A DNA stretch of 64,000 nt from the NCBI GenBank assembly GCA_934167875.1, contig CAKPMC010000003.1, positions 1 through 64,000 on the forward strand, in the 5' to 3' direction. Made by a program: the position numbers and the translations under genes. Positions within the stretch are counted from its first letter, which is position 1, and every line of letters begins with the position of its first letter. Below, one piece after another: positions 35,108-43,500 of this stretch. The notes under the pieces were generated by a model. The model saw only the letters and a program-made list of their open reading frames with translations. It did no database searches and was not told the origin of the DNA. The DNA is from an uncultured Bacilli bacterium (GTDB lineage: Bacteria; Bacillota_I; Bacilli_A; RF39; UBA660).

Positions 35108-36029
35108 ATTTATAAATTGTATTATTATCAAATTTATCAATAATTTTTAAACATAACTGATTATTATCTTTTATTTTTCTAAGTATATTTTTTTTAAACC
35201 ATTTAGCTTTAGCATAATCTTTTTGTAGCTTAAGTGATTTATTTAAATAATTAGCTAACATTAAAAATGAATTATCATCACCAGTAATTGAATTAAAGAA
35301 AGTATTAATATCATCTATTTGACCAACAAAACGTAAATTTTCTAATGTCGAAATGAAAGTTTTATTATTTAATAGTCTCTGGCATACATAAGACTCTAAA
35401 AAGTAACTGTTAGAATGATAATTATTATCGATAGAATGATTAATAGAATATAAAGTACTTAAAACAGTAGTATTCTTAATATCATAATTAGATAACGAAT
35501 GAATAATATCAATAATTAATTCTGTTTGTCTAGTATTAATTACTTCTTCAATTATAACTTCAGGGCCCTGTTTTATAAATGTTAAATCATTAATATTAAA
35601 ATAGTTATAAACCAATCCAGTACGTAATTTAATGCAAGAATCAATCTGCATTTCATTTTGCATAGAATTAATTGCATGATTAAATTCATGAACTAAATTA
35701 TCAATTAATTGCATTAAACCAATATCTTTATAATTTTTTAAAACAATTCCTTTTTCTATAATAATGTCATTATTGTACCTTACAGGTCTACTAAAATAAT
35801 AGGCTTGATATATTTTATCTTGTTTATCAGAAATTATAATTGGAACTGTCGCAAAGCATTTTTCAACAATTGAACGATATGAATTACCATATTTTAAAAT
35901 AAATGCTGGTATTATAATATAAAGTAAATGAGTAATATTATCAGGGTAATGATATTTATTAGCTAAATTATTACTAAAAATTATTTCTTCATCAATTATT
36001 TTATTAATATAATCACTACTATAGTTCAT
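35106..36029 (-). CDS. Putative zinc metallopeptidase, HExxH motif
   Basis: A 307-residue protein with the motif VHEFNH near residues 108-113, the arrangement of a zincin. An EEVINTRQTEL segment about 65 residues downstream could provide the third zinc ligand as in gluzincins. It has no signal peptide or membrane helix, so it should be cytoplasmic. GGAGGTG lies 5 nt before the ATG at 36029. It directly follows dinB on the same strand. I cannot assign a peptidase family, and the substrate is unknown. Confidence 0.55.
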   Translation of the reverse strand: MNYSSDYINKIIDEEIIFSNNLANKYHYPDNITHLLYIIIPAFILKYGNSYRSIVEKCFATVPIIISDKQDKIYQAYYFSRPVRYNNDIIIEKGIVLKNYKDIGLMQLIDNLVHEFNHAINSMQNEMQIDSCIKLRTGLVYNYFNINDLTFIKQGPEVIIEEVINTRQTELIIDIIHSLSNYDIKNTTVLSTLYSINHSIDNNYHSNSYFLESYVCQRLLNNKTFISTLENLRFVGQIDDINTFFNSITGDDNSFLMLANYLNKSLKLQKDYAKAKWFKKNILRKIKDNNQLCLKIIDKFDNNTIYK

Positions 36030-36040
36030 AAACACCTCCA

Positions 36041-37237
36041 TTAATTATTATTCTTAAGTGACGCTGGAATAATAACTCCATCACCATACTTATTACTGAT
36101 ATCATCAAGTATTTCTTGCATCTTGTCTGCATGTAAATCTTTTTCTTGATCAAATATAGAAATTTGTTTTCGGTTATTATTAGTAAAATCAGCAAGTCTA
36201 ATTCCAATTAAACGAAGTGGTTCCCCTCTCCATCCCTTAGATAGTATATCTAAACAATAATTATAAATGTCTGCTGTAACATTAGTTGGATTAACAAGTT
36301 TTATTTGATGAGAATAAGAAATAAAATCACTGGTTTTAAAAATAAGAGCAACAGTTTGAGCATAAAGCTTTTCTTTACGAGCCTGTCTAGATATACGTTC
36401 TGCTTGCTTCATCAAAATCTTCTTTAGTTCTACCGTTGATTCAACATCCTTAGGCATCGTTTCAGTAACACTCATACTTTTACTTTTACCATTATGGTTA
36501 TTAGGATTAACTGGACTAAAATCAATACCATTGGCATAATTCTTCATCATTTCGCCCTGACTCTTGAATCTTCTTTTTAAAAGATCCAAATCGGTATGAG
36601 CTAAAGCACCAATAGTAGATATACCCATTTCTCTCAAAACTTTACTAGAAGACTTACCAACCATAAATAAATCTTCTACTGGTAAAGGCCACATTTTTTT
36701 CTCTATTTCATAATTAAATAATGTATGAACCTTATTAGGTTTCTCAAAATCACTAGCCATCTTAGCACATAATTTATTATTAGCTATACCAATATTAACA
36801 GTATAACCAAACTTATTATATATTTCATCTTTTATTTGATATGCAAGTTTAATAGGATCAGGATATAGAAAATTAGTACCTGACATATCCAAAAAACATT
36901 CATCAATTGAAAATCTTTCAACTCTATCAGTAAGTGTACAAAAATATTTATATAATTTATTAGATTCACGATGATATAATTCATAATCACCCTTAAATAC
37001 TTTTAAATTAGGGCATTTTCTACGTGCCATATATAACGGTTCAGCTGATACTACTCCCATCTTTTTAGCAACAGGACTTTTAGCAGTAACAATACCACGT
37101 CTAGCATCCTCATCACCACCAATTACTGAAGGAATAGTTCGAATATCAATAGAATAACCCTTTTTTAATAAATCAACAGCTGTCCATGACAAAAAAGCAT
37201 TATTAACATCAATATGAAAAATAAGTCTTTCCTTCAT
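36041..37237 (-). CDS. dinB: Y-family DNA polymerase (Pol IV/DinB type)
   Basis: A translesion DNA polymerase of 398 residues. It has the catalytic HIDVNNAFLSW near residues 7-17 and SIDECFLDM near 107-115, then a thumb with VGKSSSKVLREMGI (helix-hairpin-helix) and the little-finger domain. No clear beta-clamp-binding peptide was recognised, although QISIFD near residue 370 has the right form (QxxLF-like). GGTGAT lies 5 nt before the ATG at 37237. No LexA box was identified upstream. Confidence 0.92.
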   Translation of the reverse strand: MKERLIFHIDVNNAFLSWTAVDLLKKGYSIDIRTIPSVIGGDEDARRGIVTAKSPVAKKMGVVSAEPLYMARRKCPNLKVFKGDYELYHRESNKLYKYFCTLTDRVERFSIDECFLDMSGTNFLYPDPIKLAYQIKDEIYNKFGYTVNIGIANNKLCAKMASDFEKPNKVHTLFNYEIEKKMWPLPVEDLFMVGKSSSKVLREMGISTIGALAHTDLDLLKRRFKSQGEMMKNYANGIDFSPVNPNNHNGKSKSMSVTETMPKDVESTVELKKILMKQAERISRQARKEKLYAQTVALIFKTSDFISYSHQIKLVNPTNVTADIYNYCLDILSKGWRGEPLRLIGIRLADFTNNNRKQISIFDQEKDLHADKMQEILDDISNKYGDGVIIPASLKNNN

Positions 37238-37291
37238 AACTATCACCAATAATATTATAAATCAAGAACTAAGTAGAAACAATCGAACACA

Positions 37292-37465
37292 TTACTTTTT
37301 TGAATAAATAACCATAGCTGAAAAACAATATATTTGCTCCTCACCAAAAGAAAAAGATGAAACACTATACTTTATATCAAAAACATCCATATCATCATCT
37401 AAAAAATCATTAATAGCACTTTCTAAATCTTTTTCATCTTCAAAGTCAAACACTTTAACTTTCAT
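37292..37465 (-). CDS. Cse60-like sporulation protein
   Basis: A 57-residue gene that short-ORF filters miss. The protein starts MKVKVFDFEDEKDLESAIN and ends with FGEEQIYCFSAMVIYSKK, matching the small sporulation protein Cse60, which is about 60 residues and expressed in the mother cell under sigma-E in B. subtilis. GGTGATAAT directly precedes the ATG. It lies between leuS (after the leuS terminator) and dinB. The role is unknown even in Bacillus. No clear sigma-E promoter was seen. Confidence 0.82.
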   Translation of the reverse strand: MKVKVFDFEDEKDLESAINDFLDDDMDVFDIKYSVSSFSFGEEQIYCFSAMVIYSKK

Positions 37466-37485
37466 ATTATCACCAATATTATTTT

Positions 37486-37523
37486 AAAAGAAAAAAAGTA
37501 AGAAATTTGTTTTAATTTCTTAC
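37486..37523 (-). terminator. Terminator after leuS
   Basis: An 8-bp stem (GTAAGAAA / TTTCTTAC; 37498-37505 with 37516-37523) with a 10-nt loop is followed on the minus strand by seven T residues. Confidence 0.82.
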
Positions 37524-37533
37524 TAAAAATTTC

Positions 37534-40356
37534 TTATCTAACTACAATATTAACAATTCTACCTTTAATTACGATAACTTTAACTATTTCTTTACCATCA
37601 ATATGTTTCTTTACATTATCTTCATTAAGTGCTTTTTCTTGAATAATATCATCTGTATCATTAATATGAACTAGGATAGTAGCTCTAACTTTACCGTTAA
37701 CTTGAACAGCTATTTCCTTTTCTTCATCAATCATTTTGTTCTCATCATAACTAGGCCAACTAGATTCACATATTGGATTACCTAACTTATACATTTCATT
37801 TAACTCTTCAGTTATATGTGGAGCAAATGGATTTAAAAGCATTAAATAAGTACGATAATCTGATTTAGAAATAGAATCCATTTTTTCCATCTTATTTAGT
37901 AAAATCATTAAAGAAGAAACAGCTGTATTAAATTTTAATCCATCAATATCTTCAGTAACTTTTTTTATAGTTTTATGAATATCTTTTTCTATTTCTTTAG
38001 AGAATTCTAAGCTATCATTAACTTTTTCACCAATACGTGCTACTCTATCCAAATATTTCTTACATCCATTTAATCCCTGTTCACTCCAAGTAGCTTCTTT
38101 TTCATAATCACCAATAAACATTTCATAAGTACGTAAACTATCAGCACCATATACTTTAACTATATCATCAGGGTTAATAACGTTACCAAGACTTTTACTC
38201 ATCTTAACTCCGCCTTCACCTAAAATCATACCATGACTAGCACGAACTTTAAATGGTTCTTTATTAGGAACTAATCCTATATTATATAAGAATTGATTCC
38301 AAAATCTTGCATAAAGTAAATGACGTGTAGCATGTTCCATACCACCATTATACCAATCAACTTTTCCCCAATATTCAAGAGCTTCACGAGAAGCAAATTC
38401 TTTATCATTATGAGGATCCATATAACGTAACCAATACCAAGATGATCCAGCCCAGTTAGGCATAGTATCAGTTTCTCTTTTAGCTGGTTTTCCGCAATGA
38501 GGACAAGTAGTATTTACAAATTCATCTATTCTAGCAAGTGGACTTTCTCCGTCATCAGTAGGTTCATATTCTGCAACATTTGGAAGAAGTACTGGTAAAT
38601 CTTCATCAGGTACAGGAACCCAACCACAATCATCACAATAAATAAGAGGAATAGGTTCACCCCAGAATCTTTGACGAGTAAAAATCCAATCTTGAAGTTT
38701 ATAATTTGTTTTCTTTCTTCCAATACCTTTTTCTTCTAGATAACTAATCATTTTAGAAATAGCTTCTTCTTTATGTAAGCCATCTAAACCATCAGAATTA
38801 ATATGAATTCCATCTCCAACCATAGCAGTTTCATTAACCGTATATTCAAAAGACTTTTTATGAAGTTCATCAATAATTTCCTTACTTATAACATCTTTAG
38901 AAACCCATTCTACTTGAAAGTTTTCATCATCATCCAAATTTTGATTAACTTTCTTATCACTATTTAATTTAAATAAAAGAGGTGTAGCTTCAATATTAAA
39001 ATATTTATCTTTATTATAAGCATAATAATGGTGATTAATTTTAAATGAATCCCTTACCAAAGAAATATCAGTATAACCAGTTTCTTCTTGTATTTCACGA
39101 ATAGCACAATCTAGAGCAGACTCATTTTCTTTCATAGTTCCGCCTACAAATAATCTACCACCGTTTTTACCCCAATTAATAGTTAAATATTTATCCTGTT
39201 TTTCATCATAAACGATAGCGACAATAGATTTCTTTTTAGCTTCATCACTATGACTAATACCAGTTTCTTCTTCTAATACTTGAATAATATCAATACCAAA
39301 TTTCTTAGCAAAATCATAGTCCCTACCGTCATGAGCAGGTACAGCCATAATAGCTCCAGTACCATAATTCATCATAACATAATCAGATATATAAATAGGT
39401 ATTTCTTTTCCATTAACAGGATTAATAGCACTTAAGCCATCTAGTTTAATACCAGTCTTATCTTTAACTAATTGAGTACGTTCAAACTCTGTTTTCTTAT
39501 TTGTTTGTTCACGATAGTCAATTACTTCATTCATATTTTTGATTAATCCGCTATATAAATCAATATAAGGATGTTCCGGAGCTACAACCATAAATGTTAC
39601 TCCAAATAAAGTATCTGGACGTGTTGTATAAACTGTAAGTTTTTCATTTACTTGAGCAAGTTTAAAGTCTACTTCAGCACCAGTTGATTTACCAATCCAA
39701 TTAATTTGTGCTGTCTTAGTTCTTTCTTGGAAATCAGTATCTTTTAATCCATCTATTAAATCTTCAGCATAATCACTCATACGAAGCATCCATTGTTCCT
39801 TTTCTTTTTGAACAACTTGTGTGCCACATCTTTCACAAACACCACCACTAGAATCCTCATTAGAAAGACCTGTTTTACATTTTGGACACCAATTTATATT
39901 CTTTTTAGCTTTATAAGCCATACCATTTTTAAAGAACTGTAAAAATTGCCATTGTGTCCATTTATAATATTCAGGATCAGTTGTTGAAAATTCTCTTGAC
40001 CAATCAAAGGAGATACCAAGTTTCTTAATTTGTCCCTTAAATGTCTTAATGTTTTCTTTAACTGCAATACTAGGATGAATATGATTTTTAATAGCATACT
40101 GTTCAGCTGGAGCTCCAAAAGCATCCCATCCCATTGGGAACAATACATTATAACCCATCATTCTTTTCTTTCTAGCTAAAACATCTAAAGCTGTATAACT
40201 TCTAACATGTCCTACATGAAGTCCAGCTCCACTTGGATAAGGAAATTCTACCAAATAATAATATTTTTCCTTACTTTTATCTATCTTAGCCTCAAATGTA
40301 TGATGATTATCCCAATAATCTTGCCATTTTTTTTCTATAATTTGTGCACTTTCCAT
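37534..40356 (-). CDS. leuS: Leucyl-tRNA synthetase with a Nudix domain inserted in the editing region
   Basis: LeuRS charges tRNA-Leu. The 940-residue protein has the HIGH-type motif HVGH (47-50), KMSKS (718-722), two zinc-binding Cys sets (157/160/174/177 and 574/577/618/621), the CP1 editing motifs TTRPDTLFG (244-252) and GTGAIMAVPAHDGRD (332-346), and the C-terminal domain. Between FGIDIIQV (353-360) and GDGIHINS (514-521), where the enzyme normally has a short linker, lies about 140 extra residues with a perfect Nudix box (G406 to Y428: G-x5-E-x7-REI-QEE-TGY). The core LeuRS motifs are intact, so charging should work. A Leu T-box and one small membrane gene precede it in the transcript. 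Confidence 0.97.
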   Translation of the reverse strand: MESAQIIEKKWQDYWDNHHTFEAKIDKSKEKYYYLVEFPYPSGAGLHVGHVRSYTALDVLARKKRMMGYNVLFPMGWDAFGAPAEQYAIKNHIHPSIAVKENIKTFKGQIKKLGISFDWSREFSTTDPEYYKWTQWQFLQFFKNGMAYKAKKNINWCPKCKTGLSNEDSSGGVCERCGTQVVQKEKEQWMLRMSDYAEDLIDGLKDTDFQERTKTAQINWIGKSTGAEVDFKLAQVNEKLTVYTTRPDTLFGVTFMVVAPEHPYIDLYSGLIKNMNEVIDYREQTNKKTEFERTQLVKDKTGIKLDGLSAINPVNGKEIPIYISDYVMMNYGTGAIMAVPAHDGRDYDFAKKFGIDIIQVLEEETGISHSDEAKKKSIVAIVYDEKQDKYLTINWGKNGGRLFVGGTMKENESALDCAIREIQEETGYTDISLVRDSFKINHHYYAYNKDKYFNIEATPLLFKLNSDKKVNQNLDDDENFQVEWVSKDVISKEIIDELHKKSFEYTVNETAMVGDGIHINSDGLDGLHKEEAISKMISYLEEKGIGRKKTNYKLQDWIFTRQRFWGEPIPLIYCDDCGWVPVPDEDLPVLLPNVAEYEPTDDGESPLARIDEFVNTTCPHCGKPAKRETDTMPNWAGSSWYWLRYMDPHNDKEFASREALEYWGKVDWYNGGMEHATRHLLYARFWNQFLYNIGLVPNKEPFKVRASHGMILGEGGVKMSKSLGNVINPDDIVKVYGADSLRTYEMFIGDYEKEATWSEQGLNGCKKYLDRVARIGEKVNDSLEFSKEIEKDIHKTIKKVTEDIDGLKFNTAVSSLMILLNKMEKMDSISKSDYRTYLMLLNPFAPHITEELNEMYKLGNPICESSWPSYDENKMIDEEKEIAVQVNGKVRATILVHINDTDDIIQEKALNEDNVKKHIDGKEIVKVIVIKGRIVNIVVR
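38828..39249 (-). other. Nudix domain insertion within LeuRS (residues about 370-510)
   Basis: The segment encodes KKKSIVAIVYD (strand 1), GGRLFVGGT before the Nudix helix, R420-E421...E424-E425 as the metal site, and a C-terminal strand-helix with NFQVEWVSKDVI. All canonical residues of the Nudix consensus are present, so it should be catalytically competent. The phosphoanhydride substrate is unknown. The order of strands fits NTP or ADP-ribose-type pyrophosphohydrolases but does not decide between them. Confidence 0.92.
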
Positions 40357-40358
40357 AA

Positions 40359-40781
40359 TTATTTTCCTCTTTTCTTTTGTTTATTTTTCTTTTTATCTTT
40401 TTTATTTAAGTATTTCTTTTCTTTAGCTAATTCTTTTGAATTATCCTGTTCCTGTTTTTTCTGATAATACTTACCTAATAACATAAACGATATTACTATA
40501 ACAGGAACAACAGCTACAAATCCAAAAAGTATTTGCCAAACTACCCCATCTACTTTACACACTATAGTAGCTACTAACGCAATATCTAAACTAGTTACTA
40601 ATCCAACTATATTTATAAATTTTTTATAACTAAACTTCTTAACATCTAATTTATACTGGTAAATTAAATATTGTGCTTCAGTTGGCACTTTCTTTCCTCT
40701 TCGAGCCTTCCTTATACAAAATACATAATATATAATATAAATCAGTAAAAAACTAGTAATAAACCAAACAATATATTCCAT
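40359..40781 (-). CDS. Small membrane protein between the Leu T-box and leuS
   Basis: A 140-residue protein with three hydrophobic segments (about 3-21, 55-74 and 80-103) and a strongly basic Lys-rich C-terminus that should lie in the cytoplasm. GGGGAG precedes the ATG at 40781; the frame upstream of it is the T-box leader and is not coding. leuS begins 2 nt after its stop, so both are under the T-box. I do not recognise the family. A link to leucine transport or sensing would be speculation. Confidence 0.75.
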   Translation of the reverse strand: MEYIVWFITSFLLIYIIYYVFCIRKARRGKKVPTEAQYLIYQYKLDVKKFSYKKFINIVGLVTSLDIALVATIVCKVDGVVWQILFGFVAVVPVIVISFMLLGKYYQKKQEQDNSKELAKEKKYLNKKDKKKNKQKKRGK

Positions 40782-40797
40782 AAAATCTCCCCTCAAA

Positions 40798-40992
40798 ATA
40801 AAAACGATTATTCTAACCCATAAGGACGAATAATCGCGGTACCACCTTAATTGATAGATAAATCTATCCACTCTTAATCTTTAAAGGAATCACCCTAATC
40901 GTTCAAAAAGCAAGTTCATAAACTAATATTATCTATTTTCACCAGCCATAGACTCTCTTTAAATAATCATTTATTACTACTCTTTCATCAAC
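40798..40992 (-). promoter_or_regulatory. T-box leader, leucine specific
   Basis: On the minus strand the T-box core AAGGTGGTACCGCG is at 40835-40848, Stem I begins AGAGAGTC with GGCTGGTGAAAA, and the specifier loop reads GAAC-TTG (40911-40913); the neighbouring register CTT also means Leu. The terminator stem CGATTATTC/GAATAATCG (40805-40813 with 40828-40836) ends in TTTTTATTTT. It precedes the small membrane gene and leuS. Confidence 0.92.
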
Positions 40993-41051
40993 ACGAAATT
41001 ACTATTAGTATAACACATTTTTTTATAAATGCTACTCTTTTTATATATTTT

Positions 41052-43418
41052 TTAAATAGTACCAATATATTCAAGTAATTTTAAGAAAAGTTTAATATAC
41101 TCGCTACCTAAATTATATTTTTTAAGTTTTCTAATCTCTATTCTTTTTCTCTTAATAGGAAGTTCACTAAACATAATAGAAGATATTTTTTCTTTTAAAA
41201 CTGTATTAATAGGTAAATCAAGTAAAATACTATCAATATCATCGTTAATTAAACGAATAGCATCTATTTCAATATCTTTACCCTTACAATTTAACGTAAA
41301 TTGTCCAATAGAAGGTACATGATTAACTTCTACTATAAAATCAGTATCATCTACATAACTAACAGTTTTAATCTGAGTATCATTAAAATATGCAATTACT
41401 TGATCAGTTTTCTTAGTATTTCTAAATCTTATTTTATAATTACGATAATCTTCTACCACACCTCGATTACCCTCAATAGTACGAATAATTAAAGTATAAT
41501 TACTAGGTAAATAATTATAATCAAATTGCGTAATTAAATGGTTATCTTCATTATCTTTATCTTCATATAAATAGAACGAATTATTTTCACCAGGAAAAAC
41601 ATGTATTTCAAAAGAATCAGGATTACCAGTAAAATTAGTTTCTTTAGTATCACTTAGTGGTATAATAGCCCCTCTTTTAACAAATACTGGATAATCTTCA
41701 TCTCTAAAGAATGAAATATATTCTTTATTACCAGGAAATTTCTTACCAGTACTAAAATCATACCAAATACCATCAGGTATAAAGAATTTATGAATAGTAC
41801 GATTAATTAATAAATCTTTCTTAGTTAAGATTGGTGAAATCAACATATCACCAAAATAATATTCATTTTTAAAATTACTATCATCATATACCCAAGGATA
41901 ATTATAATATAAAGGTTTTAATACTAAGTTACCATCTTTATGATAAAAATAAGCCTTAGAATATAAATATGGTATTAAACGATGTCTTAAGCTTAGATAA
42001 TTATCCACAACCTCTAAAGTTTTAGCATTCCATCTCCAAGGTTCTCTACGATAATACCTGCCACGTGGAGCATGAAATCTTAAAATCGGACTAAAAGTAG
42101 ATAATTCTATAGAACGAATATATAATTCTTCTTCTTCAACACCACCATAGTTACCAGCAACATCTGTACTAATCCAGTTAACACCAATATTACTAGCTTG
42201 TTCATACATATTAGGTGTCTTAGCTAAAGTTTCCCACCCAATCAAAGTACTGCCAGTATATGTAACTGGATAGCGATGACTAGCTATTAAACTATTTCTA
42301 GTAAGTAACATTTTACTAGAACTAATAGATAGTAAGGATTGATTCATTAACCATAAACCATTTAAATTAGTTTGAGTAGTTCTTGAATCATTCCAAAAGA
42401 AATCAATTCCCATTTTAGTAAGTGGTGACAACATAAACTGATTAATAGCATTAAGTAACACTGGATTAAGCGGATCAAATGCTATAATTTTATTATCTGT
42501 TATCTTAAAATAATTAGCTATTTCTTGATAATGTCCTTCATGAGGATAAATACCCTGTGTCGGATTATATTGAAGTCCAACATGAATATTCTTATCATGA
42601 AGTTCTTTTATTAACTCTTCTGGATTAGGTATCAAAGCTTTATTGAAAGTATACCCAGTAGATAATTTACTACCATCCTGAAATTTATTCACATGCCAAC
42701 CATCATCTAGTAACAAAACTGATAAAGGTATTTCACTCTTTTCAAAATGATTAACTAAATCAATTATATCTTGAGTAGTATAATCCAAATCACGACTCCA
42801 CCAATTACCAAGCGCATACCTAGGAATTAAACTAGGTTTACCTGTTAATAAAAAATAATCTTTAAGTGCAAGTTCAAAATCATTATTATACATAAATAAG
42901 TATATGTCTATACCCTTGCCATCACGTTTTACAAGATTATGATTATCATCATATATATCGTTATAACTATCATCAATTGATGCAAAGCCATCAGCTGAAT
43001 AAAGACCATTTCTACTCTTAGCATCTTCACTAGTACCATCTAAACAAACAAAATTGCCCTTATAGTTTTTAACTTCAGGATGATGATAATACCAAGTTCT
43101 ATCAGTACCAACTAAATCAATCTTTAAATTATTAGTAGGAATCAACTTACCACTATCAAAACTTCTTTCTTTAGTATAAGACAAAGTAAAATATTTAGTT
43201 TTAATAACCAAAAAACGACTATCTTGTGTTACTTCAAATTGTGTCTTTGGAAAATTACGAAATTGAACTAATGGTGTCTCATTATCGTAGAACACACCAT
43301 TAGGATGATATTCAAGTCTAATCAATCGCTCAGTTAAAACACTAATACGAAAATGTTCACCCTTTATAATATTTTCACTATTAGCTAATAAACCATTACC
43401 AACAACTTTTTCTTCCAT
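41052..43418 (-). CDS. GH31 family alpha-glycosidase
   Basis: A 788-residue glycoside hydrolase of family 31, which includes alpha-glucosidases and alpha-xylosidases. The N-terminal beta domain is at 1-195 and the TIM barrel at about 200-560, with LLLDDGWH (236-242), the nucleophile region MGIDFFWND (Asp344), WISTDVAGNYGG and FSPILRFHAPRG. C-terminal beta domains follow. No signal peptide is present, so it acts in the cytoplasm on imported oligosaccharides. The FFWND motif replaces the usual W-x-D-M-N-E, so the substrate may differ from common alpha-glucosidases. No transporter is next to it. Confidence 0.9.
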   Translation of the reverse strand: MEEKVVGNGLLANSENIIKGEHFRISVLTERLIRLEYHPNGVFYDNETPLVQFRNFPKTQFEVTQDSRFLVIKTKYFTLSYTKERSFDSGKLIPTNNLKIDLVGTDRTWYYHHPEVKNYKGNFVCLDGTSEDAKSRNGLYSADGFASIDDSYNDIYDDNHNLVKRDGKGIDIYLFMYNNDFELALKDYFLLTGKPSLIPRYALGNWWSRDLDYTTQDIIDLVNHFEKSEIPLSVLLLDDGWHVNKFQDGSKLSTGYTFNKALIPNPEELIKELHDKNIHVGLQYNPTQGIYPHEGHYQEIANYFKITDNKIIAFDPLNPVLLNAINQFMLSPLTKMGIDFFWNDSRTTQTNLNGLWLMNQSLLSISSSKMLLTRNSLIASHRYPVTYTGSTLIGWETLAKTPNMYEQASNIGVNWISTDVAGNYGGVEEEELYIRSIELSTFSPILRFHAPRGRYYRREPWRWNAKTLEVVDNYLSLRHRLIPYLYSKAYFYHKDGNLVLKPLYYNYPWVYDDSNFKNEYYFGDMLISPILTKKDLLINRTIHKFFIPDGIWYDFSTGKKFPGNKEYISFFRDEDYPVFVKRGAIIPLSDTKETNFTGNPDSFEIHVFPGENNSFYLYEDKDNEDNHLITQFDYNYLPSNYTLIIRTIEGNRGVVEDYRNYKIRFRNTKKTDQVIAYFNDTQIKTVSYVDDTDFIVEVNHVPSIGQFTLNCKGKDIEIDAIRLINDDIDSILLDLPINTVLKEKISSIMFSELPIKRKRIEIRKLKKYNLGSEYIKLFLKLLEYIGTI

Positions 43419-43468
43419 ATTATCACCCTATTATTCATTATATACACATAATAGCACATTTTCTTTCA

Positions 43469-43500
43469 AAAAAAAAGTCTATAACTAAAAGTTATAGACT
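43469..43500 (-). terminator. Terminator overlapping the end of the anchored-protein gene
   Basis: A perfect 10-bp stem (43477-43486 with 43491-43500), loop on the minus strand TTTTA, is followed by about nine T residues. It includes the last codons and stop of the gene at 43492. Confidence 0.88.

Noticed and set aside
36019..36207. Minus-strand open frame in another register at the dinB 3' end
   Set aside because: It is a frame shift shadow of dinB without start signals.
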